Shown here: positions 1-10,660 of the stretch, piece by piece
How the letters are laid out: every line of letters starts with the position of its first letter
How positions within the stretch are numbered: the stretch's first letter is position 1
DNA from: Sisyra terminalis
Lineage: Eukaryota > Arthropoda > Insecta > Neuroptera > Sisyridae
Length of the DNA stretch: 64,000 bases
Reading direction: 5' to 3'
NCBI GenBank assembly: GCA_958496175.1
Contig: OY292275.1
Location: forward strand, 61,209,701 to 61,273,700
Notes under the pieces: model-generated
The model's database searches: none
The model's input: the letters and a program-made list of their open reading frames with translations, nothing else
What the model was told of the DNA's origin: nothing
Made by a program: the position numbers and the translations under genes

Positions 1-990
1 TAACATATTCCGTGCGCTTATCGATTCGGCCATTGGAAGATATATCTATGGATCATTAAAACTCATATATAAAGATTTTTTCATTGAGGGGAACTTGAAA
101 AATTTTTTCGATCGAAGGAATTGGAATTTTCCCAAAATATTTTAACCATAGCTTCTCCAGGTTAATCCCGGAAAATTTGTCTTATGACATGGTAACATTT
201 TATGGTCCTTCATCCACTTTTTCGTAAAAACAAATTTGTATATGAATAGCATTGTCTGGCATATTATATATAATCCTTTAATACTGAATTAATTAATTTT
301 TATCTTTGTACAATCGAACGATTTTCATGGAGTTTTCCGGAAAAAATTTAACCATCGCTTCATCATGTTACGTTCGGAAAAGTTGTCTTACCACAATGCA
401 AAATTTATAGGTCCTTTATCCTTTTTTTCATGAAAACAATTTTCATTTCCATTGCATTATGACGTATAATATGTAAATTGTTAACACCGTAAATTTCGTT
501 TAAGGGTATCGAAAAGTTCAATTGTTTTATATTTTCGGTACAATCGTAACATGATCCACCTATAGTGTGACTTTCATCGAGAAATTAGACAAAAATATTT
601 TCGAAAATAAAATTCTCTAAATCGACGACCATTTCATCGAGGATTTTAAAAATCTGAGGAGTCGAAAAAAAAAGTTTTTTCCCTTAAGGTTTTCCGGGAC
701 CAAATTTGCACCATCGATAGAGTAATTCAAGCGCTTTCGAATGAGCCTACAATCGTTACCCTACGATCGATAGTTTTCGCTAAAAACGGCGTTAAAGTTG
801 GAAAAAGTGAAAAAAAACACGGATTTTGACCTATTTTTGAGATTTTTCAGAATTTTGCCCAAAAATTTTTCGAAAAAAAAATGAAAAATATTGACTATAG
901 GATATGTTTTTTAGGCTTCCCGTGACGTAACTAAGCCATTCCCGGAGTCCTATTTCACTAAAATTGAAAATTCGAAAAATTTTTCGATGA

Positions 991-1045
991 TGACGTCACA
1001 TATAAGACGACGTCATTTTATGACGTCATATATGAATTGACGTCA
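991..1045. repeat. TGACGTCA palindrome cluster, satellite copy 1
   Basis: Perfect TGACGTCA palindromes lie at 991-998, 1021-1028 and 1038-1045, with a one-base variant (CGACGTCA) at 1008-1015. Spacing is 17, 13 and 17 bases. TGACGTCA is the known consensus for CREB/ATF bZIP factors; binding here is only inference. Confidence 0.8.
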
Positions 1046-1072
1046 CGAAAATAAAAATAAAATTCGTATCGA

Positions 1073-1114
1073 TCGATCACTTCTCAACCCCGAAAGGTTG
1101 GAAGTAATGATCGA
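1073..1114. repeat. Conserved hairpin in satellite copy 1
   Basis: A near-perfect inverted repeat centred on CCGAAA. The left arm reads TCGATCACTTCTCAACC and the right arm GGTTGGAAGTAATGATCGA. The same structure recurs at 2333-2374 and 3606-3647, with substitutions that mostly leave the stem pairable (CTTC/GAAG in copies 1-2, CTTTT/AAAG in copy 3). Confidence 0.7.
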
Positions 1115-2250
1115 ATAATTCGGCTATAACGTTAGAAAGGATATTATTAACGATCGTAAGTGATAACTTGAGCTGTAACGAATATATAGAAATTAGAAAT
1201 TGGTTAGTAGAAATATAAAAATCTTTTACCTGATTGGGGGATCGATCCATCGTCTTTCCATTTGTAACATATTCCGTGCGCTTATCGATTCGGCCATTGG
1301 AAGATATATTTATTGATCCCTTAAACTCATATATAAAGATTTCTTCATTGATGGAAACTTGAAAAAAATTTTCGATCGATGGAATTGAAATTTTCCAAAA
1401 ATATTTTAAACATAACTTCTTGATGTTAATCCCGGAAAATTTGTCTGAGGACATTGTAACATTTTAATGTCCTTCATCCTTTTTTTCGAGAAAAACAAAT
1501 TTGTATTTGAATAGCATTATCTTGCATAATATATAAATCTTTAATATCGAATTAATTAACATAATTTTTTATAATCGAACGATTTTCTTAGAATTTCCCA
1601 GAAAAATTTGAACCATCGCTTCTTTGTGTTATGTTCGAAAAAGTTGTCTCACCACATTGGAAAATTTATAGGTCCTTTATCCTTTTTGTCATGAAAGCAA
1701 TTTTCATTTCCATTACATTATGACGTATAATAAGTAAATTGTTAACACCGTAAATTTCGTTTAAGGGTATCGAAAAGTTCATTTTTTTTTATTTTCGGTT
1801 CAATCGTAACATGATCCACCTATCGTGTGAATTTCATCGAGAAATTCGACAAAAAAATTTTGGAACAAAATTGTTTCCAAATCGACGACCATTTCATCGA
1901 GGATTTTAAAAATCTGAGGAGTCGAAAAAAAAAGTTTTTTCCCTTACGGTTTTCCAGGACCAAATTTACACCATCGATAGAGTAATTCAAGCGCTATCGA
2001 ATGAGCCTACAATCGTTAACCTACGATCGATAATTTTCGCTAAAAACGGCGTTAAAGTTGGGAAAAGTGAAAAAAAACACGGATTTTGATCTATTTTTGT
2101 GATTTTTCAGAATTTTGCCCAAAAATTTTTCGTAAAAAAAATGAAAAATATTGACTGTAGGATATGTTTTTTAGGCTTCCCGTGACGTAACTAAGCCATT
2201 CCCGGAGTCCTATTTCACTAAAATTGAAAATTCGAACAATTTTTCGATGA

Positions 2251-2305
2251 TGACGTCACTCATAAGATGACGTCATTTTATGACGTCACACATGAGATGA
2301 CGTCA
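2251..2305. repeat. TGACGTCA palindrome cluster, satellite copy 2
   Basis: Four perfect TGACGTCA sites at 2251, 2268, 2281 and 2298 (17, 13 and 17 base spacing), the same geometry as copy 1. Confidence 0.85.
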
Positions 2306-3522
2306 CGAAAGTAAAAATAAAATACGTATCGATCGATCACTTCTCAACCCCGAAAGGTTGGAAGTGATGATCGAATAATTCGGCTGTAACGTTAGAAAGG
2401 ATATTATTAACGATCGTAAGTGATAACTTAAGCTGTAACGAATAGAAATTAATTAGAAATTGGTTATTAGAAATATAAAAATCTTTTACCTTGTTGGGGG
2501 ATCGATCCATCGTCTTTCCGTTTATCACATATTCCGTGCGCTTATCGATTCGGCCATTGGAAGATATATTTATTGATCCCTTAAACTCATATATAATGAT
2601 TTCTTCATTGATGGAAACTTGAAAAATTTTTTCGATCGAAGGAATTGAAATTTTCCAAAAATATTTTAACCATAGCTTCTCCAGGTTAATCCCGGAAAAT
2701 TTGTCTTAAGACATGGTAACATTTTATGGTCCTTCATCCTTTTTTTCGTAAAAACAAATTTGTATTTGAATAGCATTATCTTTCATAATACATAACTCTT
2801 TAATATCGAATTAATTAACATAATTTTTTACAATCGAACGATTTTCATGGAATTTTTCGGAAAAATTTTAACCATCGCTTAATCATGTTATGTTCGGAAA
2901 AGTTGTCAAATCACATTGCAAAATTTTTTGGTCCTTTATCCTTTTTTTCATGAAAACAATTTTCATTTGTATTGCATTATGACGTATAGTATGTAAATTG
3001 TTAACACCGTAAATTTCGTTTAAGGGTATCGAAAACTTTAATTTTTGTTTATATTCGGTTCAATCGTAACATGATGCACCTATAGTGTGAATTTCATCGA
3101 GAAATTCGACAAAAATATTTTCAAAAAAAAAATTCTCAAAATCGACGACCATTTCATCGAGGATTTTAAAAATCTGAAGAGTCAAAAAAAAAAGTTTTTT
3201 CCCTTAAGGTTTTCCGGGACCAAATTTACAACATCGATAGAGTAATTCAAGCGCTATCGAATGAGCCTACAATCGTTAACCTACGATCGATAGTTTTCGC
3301 TAAAAACGGCGTTAAAGTTGGAAAAAATGAAAAAAAACACGGATTTTGACCTATTTTAGGGATTTTTCAAAATTCTGGCCGGAAAATTTTTGAAAAAAAA
3401 AATGAGAAATATTGACTATAGAATATGTTTTTTAGGCTGCCCGTGACGTAACTAAGCCATTCCCGGAATCCTATTTCACGAAAATCGAAAATTGGCTATC
3501 CTCCCCCTCATTTTTTCGTGGA

Positions 3523-3580
3523 TGACGTCACACATGAGATGACGTCACAAATGAGGTGACGTCACATTTGAGGTGACGTC
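3523..3580. repeat. TGACGTCA palindrome cluster, satellite copy 3
   Basis: Four perfect TGACGTCA sites at 3523, 3540, 3557 and 3573. Here the cluster is a regular 16-17-base mini-tandem repeat of the type ATGAGATGACGTCAC. It is preceded by a pyrimidine-rich insertion (CTATCCTCCCCCTC) not present in copies 1 and 2. Confidence 0.85.
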
Positions 3581-4019
3581 ACAAAAGTAAAAATAAAATT
3601 CATACTCGATCACTTTTCAACCCCGAAAGGTTGAAAGTGATCAATCGAATTATTCGGCTGAAACTAACGTTAAGAGATTTATTAACGATCGTAAGTGATA
3701 ACTTAAGCTGTAACGAATATATAGAAATTAGAAATTTGTTAGTAGAAATATAAAAATCTTTTACCTGATTGGGGGATCGATCCTTCGTCTTTCCGTTTAT
3801 CACATATTCCGTGCGCTTATCGATTCGGCCATTGGAAGATATATTTATTGATCACTTAAACTCATATATAAAGATTTCTTTATTGAGGGAAACTTGAAAA
3901 ATTTTTTCGATCGAAGGAATTGGAATTTTCCAAAAATATTTTAACCATAGCTTCTCCAGGTTAATCCCGGAAAATTTGTCTTTAGACATGGTAACATTTT
4001 AATGTCCTTCTTCCTTTTT

Positions 4020-4480
4020 TTCAATAAAAACTTTTCACAGGTTCAATGCATTATATAGCGTAATATATTATTTTTTTATATTGGAAATTGGATTAAGACA
4101 ATCGAAAAGTTTTAACGTTTTTCGATAACAGCGTTCGATCGTAACATTACACTGTTTGATGCCGGTTTCGACGATAAATTCGATTAATATATTTCGATTT
4201 AAGTGATATTATAGTATTGACGTAATTCTATGGAACTTAAAGCATGGAACTTAATAGTGATTAAATGTCTGGAAAATTTCATGAAAATCTATCTGGTGAA
4301 TAAGAAATCGAACGATTTCCACGGAATTTTTCCAAAAATATTTTAACTACAGCTCCCTGATTTTCATGGCCTTGACTTTTATTTTCCCAGGAACAAATAT
4401 AATTTATATATCGAAATAAACGAGAAATACCATCGAAAATTACACGAACTTTCGATTGCATTTTCGTTCTTTCGTCTGAA
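4020..4480. repeat. Degenerate satellite margin
   Basis: After the last good copy breaks off, short blocks still resemble the unit. One example is about 4308-4360 (ATCGAACGATTTCC followed by a TTTTAAC block), which matches the second half-repeat near 312-360. This looks like a decayed unit at the array edge. Confidence 0.5.
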
Positions 4481-4631
4481 ATAGAAATTCATGGGTGTTT
4501 GTTAATTTAAAGTAAATAAAACAGTGAATTTTTTAAAAAAACATTTATTTTCAGTTCAATTGCAATTAAACAAGAATTTTACAATAATAATTAAAATGGA
4601 TTCTTTACAAAACATTTTCATTGTCTTAAAT

Positions 4632-4637
4632 TTTATT
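4632..4637 (-). promoter_or_regulatory. Possible polyadenylation signal AATAAA
   Basis: On the minus strand AATAAA occurs about 95 bases beyond the stop codon of the possible terminal exon at 4727-4841, a normal distance for a short 3' UTR. In such AT-rich DNA the hexamer alone is weak evidence. Confidence 0.25.
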
Positions 4638-4726
4638 AAGGTATTTCAAATTTTAATAATAACAGTGAAAAATTAAAAAAAAAATCTACTTCTTTGCTTT
4701 TGACACTAATAGTTCACTAATATTCA

Positions 4727-4841
4727 CTAATAGTTCTTCAATGATGCATCAAATCTCCCAAGTTTAGTAAGATGATCAGCAGCCACCCAAAAATGATAAA
4801 TCCTCCTTGATTGTTGCCTGGTACCATTGTTGAGTACTAAA
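4727..4841 (-). CDS. Possible terminal coding exon, unrecognised gene
   Basis: I do not recognise the product. A pyrimidine-rich tract ending in TTTAG precedes 4841. Splicing there from the donor at 4907 (strong GTAAGT) through a 65-base intron keeps one frame open through about 38 further residues, including HFWVAADHLTKLGRF, to a TAG at 4727. An alternative acceptor five bases downstream (exon from 4836) would instead give a shorter tail ending in a TGA. An AATAAA follows at 4632. There is no support from homology, and AT-rich DNA gives chance exons, so this is only a candidate. Confidence 0.22.
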
Positions 4842-4906
4842 CTAAAGTAAAAAATATACATAAATATCAAAAAATGAAGTACATATAATGCGATAATAAC
4901 ACTTAC

Positions 4907-4972
4907 CAATCGTCTAAATCAAGTAGATCCACTATATTTCTTTGGTAACGAAAAAAAAAATTTTTTGATCCT
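4907..4972 (-). CDS. Possible penultimate exon, unrecognised gene
   Basis: It is bounded by an acceptor-like TTTGCTTTAG and a strong donor (TTG then GTAAGTG). It is open in the only frame without a stop, containing RYQRNIVDLLDLDD, and 66 bases long. It joins in phase to 4727-4841. The acidic LLDLD-type motif resembles clathrin-box motifs, but a match this short means little. Upstream exons were not identified. Confidence 0.2.
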
Positions 4973-5773
4973 CTAAAGCAAATCTATACGAATTAATTGA
5001 ATTGTCAATTTTTTTAAATAGAAACTATAAGTTTACTTTCATCATTATTGACTTTAAAAATCAAATAAAAGCATTGAGAAAATAGAAAACTAAAAACTTG
5101 AGCTAACTTTAATGATACTTCCATCAATACATAAACGTATACCGGATTGCCTATACTATTCTTATATCCCGTCTATGGAAACAATAACACCAATAATACT
5201 TTCCTTTCGAATTGATTAGCGTTTTCGTTAAAAAAATTAGGAATTTTCAAATCAAAAAAGAGGAAAATTTAAACTTAAGATTTTATTCTTTGTCTCTATA
5301 AAAATTCTTCATTTATACATATCACAATTAAAATCAGAAATGACTTCAAAAATAAAAACATAACTCTTAACCATTTATATTTACATGATTTTCTTTTTCC
5401 CATTCAATAATTATTTGTGAAACTCTCTTATACACACACTTTTACACATATTTTGTGTTTACATTTGAGATCTCGGTGAATATATTTATCTAAAATAGAT
5501 TACACATATTGCCTTAGTGGGTAATAAATAATTTCCATTTGTCAATTTGTCAAGTAATTATGGCCACTTATTAATATATAATTTCATTAAAAAAATAATA
5601 AGAATTTAGTGAAATTTGGAACCTTAAAAGCTTGAGTAACTAAATATACAGAATTTGGATTTTGATTTCATCTAAGAAATTTAATATTATCATCAAAAGA
5701 TTTGAAAATTTTTTTAGTGACAATGGGGAAAATTCTTTATGATATATTCAAATCTTTTTACATATTTACACAT
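4973..5773. other. Non-coding AT-rich stretch
   Basis: I see no gene, tandem repeat or inverted repeat here. It lies between the possible terminal exons and the first hairpin element. Confidence 0.5.
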
Positions 5774-6873
5774 TAGACTGATTAAAAATAAAATGATTAT
5801 TTTTTTTCCTTCATTATATGGAAAATATTGTTGGGAATGGCAAAAAAAAAATCCTGTGAAAGTTTAAGCTCATAATATTAATATTAAGAAGTGCCGCATC
5901 GCAAATTTTTTTTTAGTAATATTTCGAAAATATTGTTGGGAATGGCAAAAAAAATCCTGTGAAAGTTTAAGCTCTTAATATTAATATTAAGAGGTGACGC
6001 ATCGAAAATTTCGATTTTCCATTGAAATAATATGGGAACAATATTCTCTTGCACTTTGGAATTTTATAGCTCACGTTGGTGACAATATTTCGGAATGACC
6101 AAGGTATATTCTTGTAGAAAATTGAACGATCTACAAAAAAGGTTCCGAACAAGTTTTTGATATATTTATTCCTTCAAAAGTTATTCGAGGTCAAAGTTGA
6201 ACTAAAGAGAAATTTTACTAATTTTTCAATTTTTTGACGCAACCATCAATTTTATGAGAAAATTCTATAGGATATTTTTTGTAGAGCACTTTTTTTTCTA
6301 TATCTTATCTCTATAAAAGTTTTTGATATTTTTCACAGGTCCTAAGTTATTTGCATTAAACTGAAAATTCTCAGAATTATTATATTTTTAACATAATCTT
6401 TTTTTTTTAAATAAATAACTTAGGACCTGTGAAAAATATCAAAAACTTTCATAGAGATAAGTTATAGGAAAAAAGTGCTCTACAAAAAATGTCCTATGAA
6501 ATTTTCTCATAAAATTGATGGTTGCGTTAAAAAATTGACAAAATATTAAAATTTCAATTTAGTTCAACTTTGACCTCGAATAACTTTTGAAGGAATAAAT
6601 ATATCAAAAACTTGTTCGAGACCTTTTTTGTAGATCGTTCAATTTTCTACAAGAATATACCTTGGTCATTCCGAAATATTGTCACCAACGTGAGCTATAA
6701 AATTCCAAAGTGCAAGAGAATATTATTCCCATGTTATTTAAATGGAAAATCGAAATTTGCGATGCGGCACCTCTTAAGAGCTTAAACTTTCACAGAATTT
6801 TTTTTTTTGTCGTACCCAACAATATTTTCGATACAATTAAGGAAAAAAAAATCATCATTTTTTTTTGAATCTA
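5774..6873. mobile_element. Long hairpin (foldback) element, family 1, complete copy
   Basis: The left half is repeated in inverted order in the right half around a centre near 6390, so a transcript would fold into one hairpin of about 500 base pairs. The termini read TA-GACTGATT on the left and a decayed GAATC-TA on the right; other copies show the intact terminus GACTGATTC flanked by TA. TA flanks and long inverted termini suggest a Tc1/mariner-mobilised non-autonomous element. It has no transposase frame. The outer block of the left arm is duplicated (about 5828-5908 and 5929-6012). Shared internal words are CTCTACAAAAAA, GATGGTTGCGT and GCCGCATCGCAAATTT. Confidence 0.85.
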
Positions 6874-7184
6874 ATATACATATTTAAAGCGAAGCCTTTT
6901 ACATTTGCTTTGCTTATATTTAAAATTACAATTAAAATCTGATTTTTTGATAGATATAAGTCATTTCTAAATTTACATATATACAATAATTTTTTTTTAA
7001 ATAATCCAAGAAATTTAAAATTACATTAATAAAAAATAAATTTTATACAAAAAGCAACAATACAAGAAATATTTTCTTCGCCTATCTATATGTACACGTA
7101 ATTTGTACACCATTTCTTTTGATCAATAATAGGAAGTCTTTCTTTCGTGTCCTGATCCAGCAGGATCGTCAACATGTCGAGGAG
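6874..7184 (-). other. Probable 3' UTR and downstream flank of the meteorin-like gene
   Basis: This is the AT-rich sequence after the stop codon at 7185. I find no canonical AATAAA on the minus strand here, so the cleavage site cannot be placed. Confidence 0.4.
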
Positions 7185-7522
7185 CTAGCTGTGTAAAACA
7201 CATTGGTGGTGCGGCAGGGTGCGGACAATCCGAAGCCAATCTTCCAGACGAGGAGCACATGTCACCGAAAGTTCGCCAAGTTTTTCCCGCGCCATAAACA
7301 CAAACTCACCCTCGCCATGCGAGGCGCCGCAATGCCGAGGCATGTTGAGTTCAACCATCATCCCTTTGCCACCCTGTGTCGTCTTCTTCTTCGACATCTT
7401 CGAATGTGATGTTAACAAATCGTCGGTGCTGGCAAAACGAATCATCTTCGTCACTTTCACGTGCAACTGCGACGTTTCCAAGTCATCGAAATGATCGACA
7501 GCCCGAATAATCCCACGTGTGA
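7185..7522 (-). CDS. Metrnl: Meteorin-like protein, last coding exon
   Basis: This exon encodes the C-terminal 111 residues of a meteorin-family secreted protein. It begins after a TTTTTTTAG acceptor, completing a split Val codon (G from the previous exon plus TC), and ends at a TAG at 7185. Diagnostic stretches are TRGIIRAV, corresponding to the GIIHGV-type segment of vertebrate meteorins, then FVFMAREKLGE, TCAPR and a terminal QCVLHS with the final cysteine. It is markedly more GC-rich than its surroundings, as expected for constrained coding sequence. A lysine-rich insertion with KMSKKKTTQGGKG separates the beta-rich segments. Known for the family: meteorin and meteorin-like are secreted factors acting in neural and glial development and in metabolic and immune signalling. 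The role in this animal is unknown. Confidence 0.9.
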
Positions 7523-8161
7523 CTAAAAAAATAAATAAAAAAATGAATTACTAACGACTTAAACTACTTTCAAAGTAAACGATACAATAACTTTCATAAC
7601 AATGACTCAACTTCGTTAAGCCCAATGTCTGTTATAAATCTGTCAACGAAAATATGTTTCATTTGAGACATCATCAAAGTTTTGTCTTTTAATCTTAAAT
7701 ATGTCTCCATTTGAATTGCGTCTTAAGTTGGAGTGGAACATCCATAAGTAAAGATATCTTTTACTTTGTTATCTTAGTATTATATTCCTTGGATAAATAA
7801 TTGTTTAACGTTGATAACGTACAAGTATCTATCATAAACGAGACAAGTTTATCGTCATCATTTTTTAGTCCAAGACCTGAACAATTTTCACTGATAAAAT
7901 TATAACAAAAAAAAAATATCTATCCAATTTCTCGAAAGTTACACAACCACTTAATCACTGATCTAATAAATTTGCATTTCTCAAAAAAAAAAATTGCACT
8001 CATAAAACCGTGCAATACATTACATTTAATGAACAGGAAACGCCGTCAACGTAAAAGGAGTGAAAGTTATTGCATCGAAAGTATATATAGATAAAATATA
8101 AATTAAATTTGCAATCCAAAATAAAAAAAAAACTTAGTTAAACTTTTGCTTTTTAACTCAC
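7523..8161 (-). other. Intron of the meteorin-like gene (639 bases)
   Basis: It is bounded by a GTGAGT donor and a TTTAG acceptor. I see no mobile element in it, making it the only visible intron of this gene without one. Confidence 0.75.
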
Positions 8162-8218
8162 CTAAATTACTTGTACAAAACGCCCGGACTAGTTCATCTG
8201 AACTGCATGGTCGGCATT
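8162..8218 (-). CDS. Metrnl: Meteorin-like protein, 57-base internal exon
   Basis: This exon is flanked by a TTTTTTTTTCCAG acceptor and a GTGAGTT donor. It completes a split Glu codon, then encodes CRPCSSDELVRAFCTSNL, and leaves a G for the next exon. The CRPCS...L...CTS pattern is a hallmark of the meteorin family, where the CxxC pair and the following cysteine form disulfides. The exon is too short to be found as an open reading frame; it was placed by splice sites, phase and family match together. Confidence 0.9.
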
Positions 8219-8474
8219 CTGGAAAAAAAAAGTAATTATAAGATTAATTACACTAATTAATAATTTTAAACCAATCAATTATTAGTCTAAGATAATTGAG
8301 GCAATATCAGACGATAGAAATCGAGAAAAAGTGGGATTTTAATTTGAGTTTGTTTTGGTCTTTATCAGACATAATTTAAATATATTTTTGAAGTGAAAAC
8401 TTCTTTAGCATTGTTGTGACTTGAAATTTTATGAAACGGAAACGGAAAGTGGCAATAAAAAGAGAAACATACAT

Positions 8475-10133
8475 TAGACTGGGCCAATCTGGGTCATACC
8501 GAAAATATCGGGAAGATTTGAGCCCTTAATATTAATGTTAAGAGGTCTATCATCTTTAATTTCGATTTTTTATTTGTGCTTTCATTTTTGCAACAATGCT
8601 GTCAAATTATCAAGGTAAAAAAAATAATTTGCACATATTTTTATAGAAAATTAAATTCCCTACAAAAAAAGTATTTTTGAAAATTTTTGCCAGACACGCC
8701 GTTTCCGAATAATCAAGCTTCAGACATTGATATAATTTTTAGATTTATCTTCTTTATTTTCGAATTTTGTAACTAACGAACAAATTAATATATAAAAATA
8801 ATATAGATTCTAGAAGGGAATTTAATGTTCTACAAAAAAGGTCTCTTAACGTTTTTACATAAAATCACTTTTTCAAAAGTTATTCACAATTAAAGTTGAA
8901 GGAAAAATTAAATTATTGGTTTTTTCGTTGTTGAACCAATTTTGAAACAAACAGTGCTTTTATGTAAAAATCTTAAGAGACCTTTTTTGTAGAGCATTGA
9001 ATTCTCATAAGGGCCATAAGGTCTGCCATAAGGGCTTGACCCCCATGTGGAAAATTTTGCTTTTTATTAACATTGAAAATGTGGAAAATCGTTTTTGTAA
9101 ACTGGAGTCAAGAAAAAATTAAATTTTTCTGGAGTCTCCGGACTGAAACTGGAGAGTTGGTAACCTTATAAAGTTCCCTACAAAAGTGGGAATCGCCGGA
9201 AAAGTATATAAATATTATTGACTTTTTTGCCCTTAATATTAATATTAAGAGCTTTATCTTTAATTTCGATTTTTTTATTTGTGCTTTCATTTTTGCGTCA
9301 AGCTGTCAAACTATCGACGTAAAAAAATTTATCTGCACATATATTAATAGAAAATTAAATTCTCTACAAAAAAGGTGTCAATGAAAATTTTTGCCAGACA
9401 TGCCGTTTCCGAATAATCAAGCTTCAGACATTGATATAGTTTTTAGAATTATCTTCTTTATTTTGGAATTTGTAACTAACGAACCAAAAAATCACTAGAA
9501 ATGAACAATATAGATTCTTGAAGGGAATTTAATGCTCTACAAAAAAAGTCTCTTAACGTTTTTACATAAAATCACATTTTTAAAAGTTATTTACAATTAA
9601 AGGTGAAGGAAAAATTAAATTATTGTTTTTTTTTTTCGTTGTTGAACCAATTTTGAAAGGGTCATTTTATGTAAAAACGTTAAGAGACCTTTTTTGTAGA
9701 GCAACAAATTTCTTTTAAAAACCTACATTGTTCATTTCTAAATATTTATTTCTTCGTTAGTTACAAAATTCCAAAATAAAGAAGACAAATCTAAATATTA
9801 TATCAATGTCTGAAGCTTGATTATTCGGAAACGGCGTGTCTGGCAAAAATTTTCAAAGAAACCTTTTTTGTAGGGAATTTAATTTTCTATAAATATATGT
9901 GCAGATGAATTTTTTTACCTTGATAATTTGACAGCATTGACGCAAAAATTAAAGCACAAATAAAAAATCTAAATTAAAGATGATAGACCTCTTAATATTA
10001 AGACCTCTTAATAATAAAAAAAAAAAAATATTAAGGGCTCAAACCTTCCCCATAATTTTTTTTGTCACCTTGAACAATATTTTCGATATACTTTTCAAAA
10101 AAAAAAAAAAATAGTCGATTTTTTTGCCCAGTA
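8475..10133. mobile_element. Composite long hairpin element, family 2
   Basis: The outer ends are TA-GACTGGGCCAA (8475) and GCCCAG-TA (10133). Inside are a truncated left arm with a stub of right arm (8475 to about 9000) and a nearly complete palindrome (about 9222-10133, centre near 9645) lacking its own left terminus. The arms share the layout but little of the sequence of family 1: an outer terminus, a CTTAATATTAATATTAAGAG block, then two CTACAAAAAAGGT-type words. Family-specific sequence includes GCCAGACACGCCGTTTCCG. It is non-autonomous and lies inside an intron, so it should be transcribed with the meteorin-like pre-mRNA. Confidence 0.8.
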
Positions 10134-10584
10134 TGCACGTGAGAAGTTATACTTTTTTGGTATAATTAAAAATATTTTTTCAATCCAGTGCCTAATCTGG
10201 CTGTTCCGTTATAAATAGTTTGTGATAGTTAAAATATGATACAATTGCTCTTAATATCAAAATACATAATAAGCAAACATATATGGTGCGGTAAAGAATA
10301 TATTTTTTTATAAACATTCAATATAATAATTATTGTCTCAAATTTGAACTATCAAACTGTCATTAGTTTCAATTGTCATTTGGATTTCATTCAATTGCTA
10401 ATTCTAGCCATTTGTCAATAGTGTCAGTGTTGGGCTGTGAATATTTCACGGAAAGTTACTGGTTTTCAAATAAAAGATTAAATTAGTTATTTATACATAG
10501 ATATTGCATGTATGAGTATACACAATTGGCTGTTTACACATTTGCCCATTTATACAAAATATATATTACATATTATACCGATAG

Positions 10585-10660
10585 TTTTTTTTTGGGCACC
10601 TTGAAAAATATTTTTGATATACTTTTCCAAAAAAATTGTAAATTTTTTTGGCCCAGTCTA
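10585..10660. mobile_element. Solo terminal fragment of hairpin family 2
   Basis: It matches the right end of the composite element (GGGCACCTTGAAAAATATTTTTGATATAC in pieces) and ends GGCCCAGTC-TA. There is no partner arm. Confidence 0.7.

Larger units (their letters stand above)
1..4020. repeat. Satellite-like tandem array, about 1.26-kb unit, three full copies plus a partial
   Basis: The same sequence block starts at about 1, 1265, 2524 and 3800, giving unit lengths of roughly 1264, 1259 and 1276 bases; the fourth copy breaks off near 4020. Copies are highly similar along their whole length, including T- and A-runs. Each unit has, in order, a block with two related halves (about 100-240 and 310-470 in copy 1), a conserved middle with GCGTTAAAGTTGG, a cluster of TGACGTCA palindromes, and a hairpin with the loop CCGAAA. 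Short minus-strand reading frames recur in copies 1 and 2 but are frameshifted in copy 3, so I see no evidence of protein coding. The array may continue to the left of the window. This is a satellite or long tandem repeat; a transposon-derived origin is possible but not shown. Confidence 0.9.

Noticed and set aside
1077..3803. Recurring minus-strand reading frames in the satellite (63-125 codons)
   Set aside because: They recur only because the repeat recurs; copy 3 is frameshifted, and composition shows no coding bias or known domain.
7203..7494. Two plus-strand frames over the last meteorin-like exon
   Set aside because: They are antisense shadows of the minus-strand exon, whose product matches a known family.
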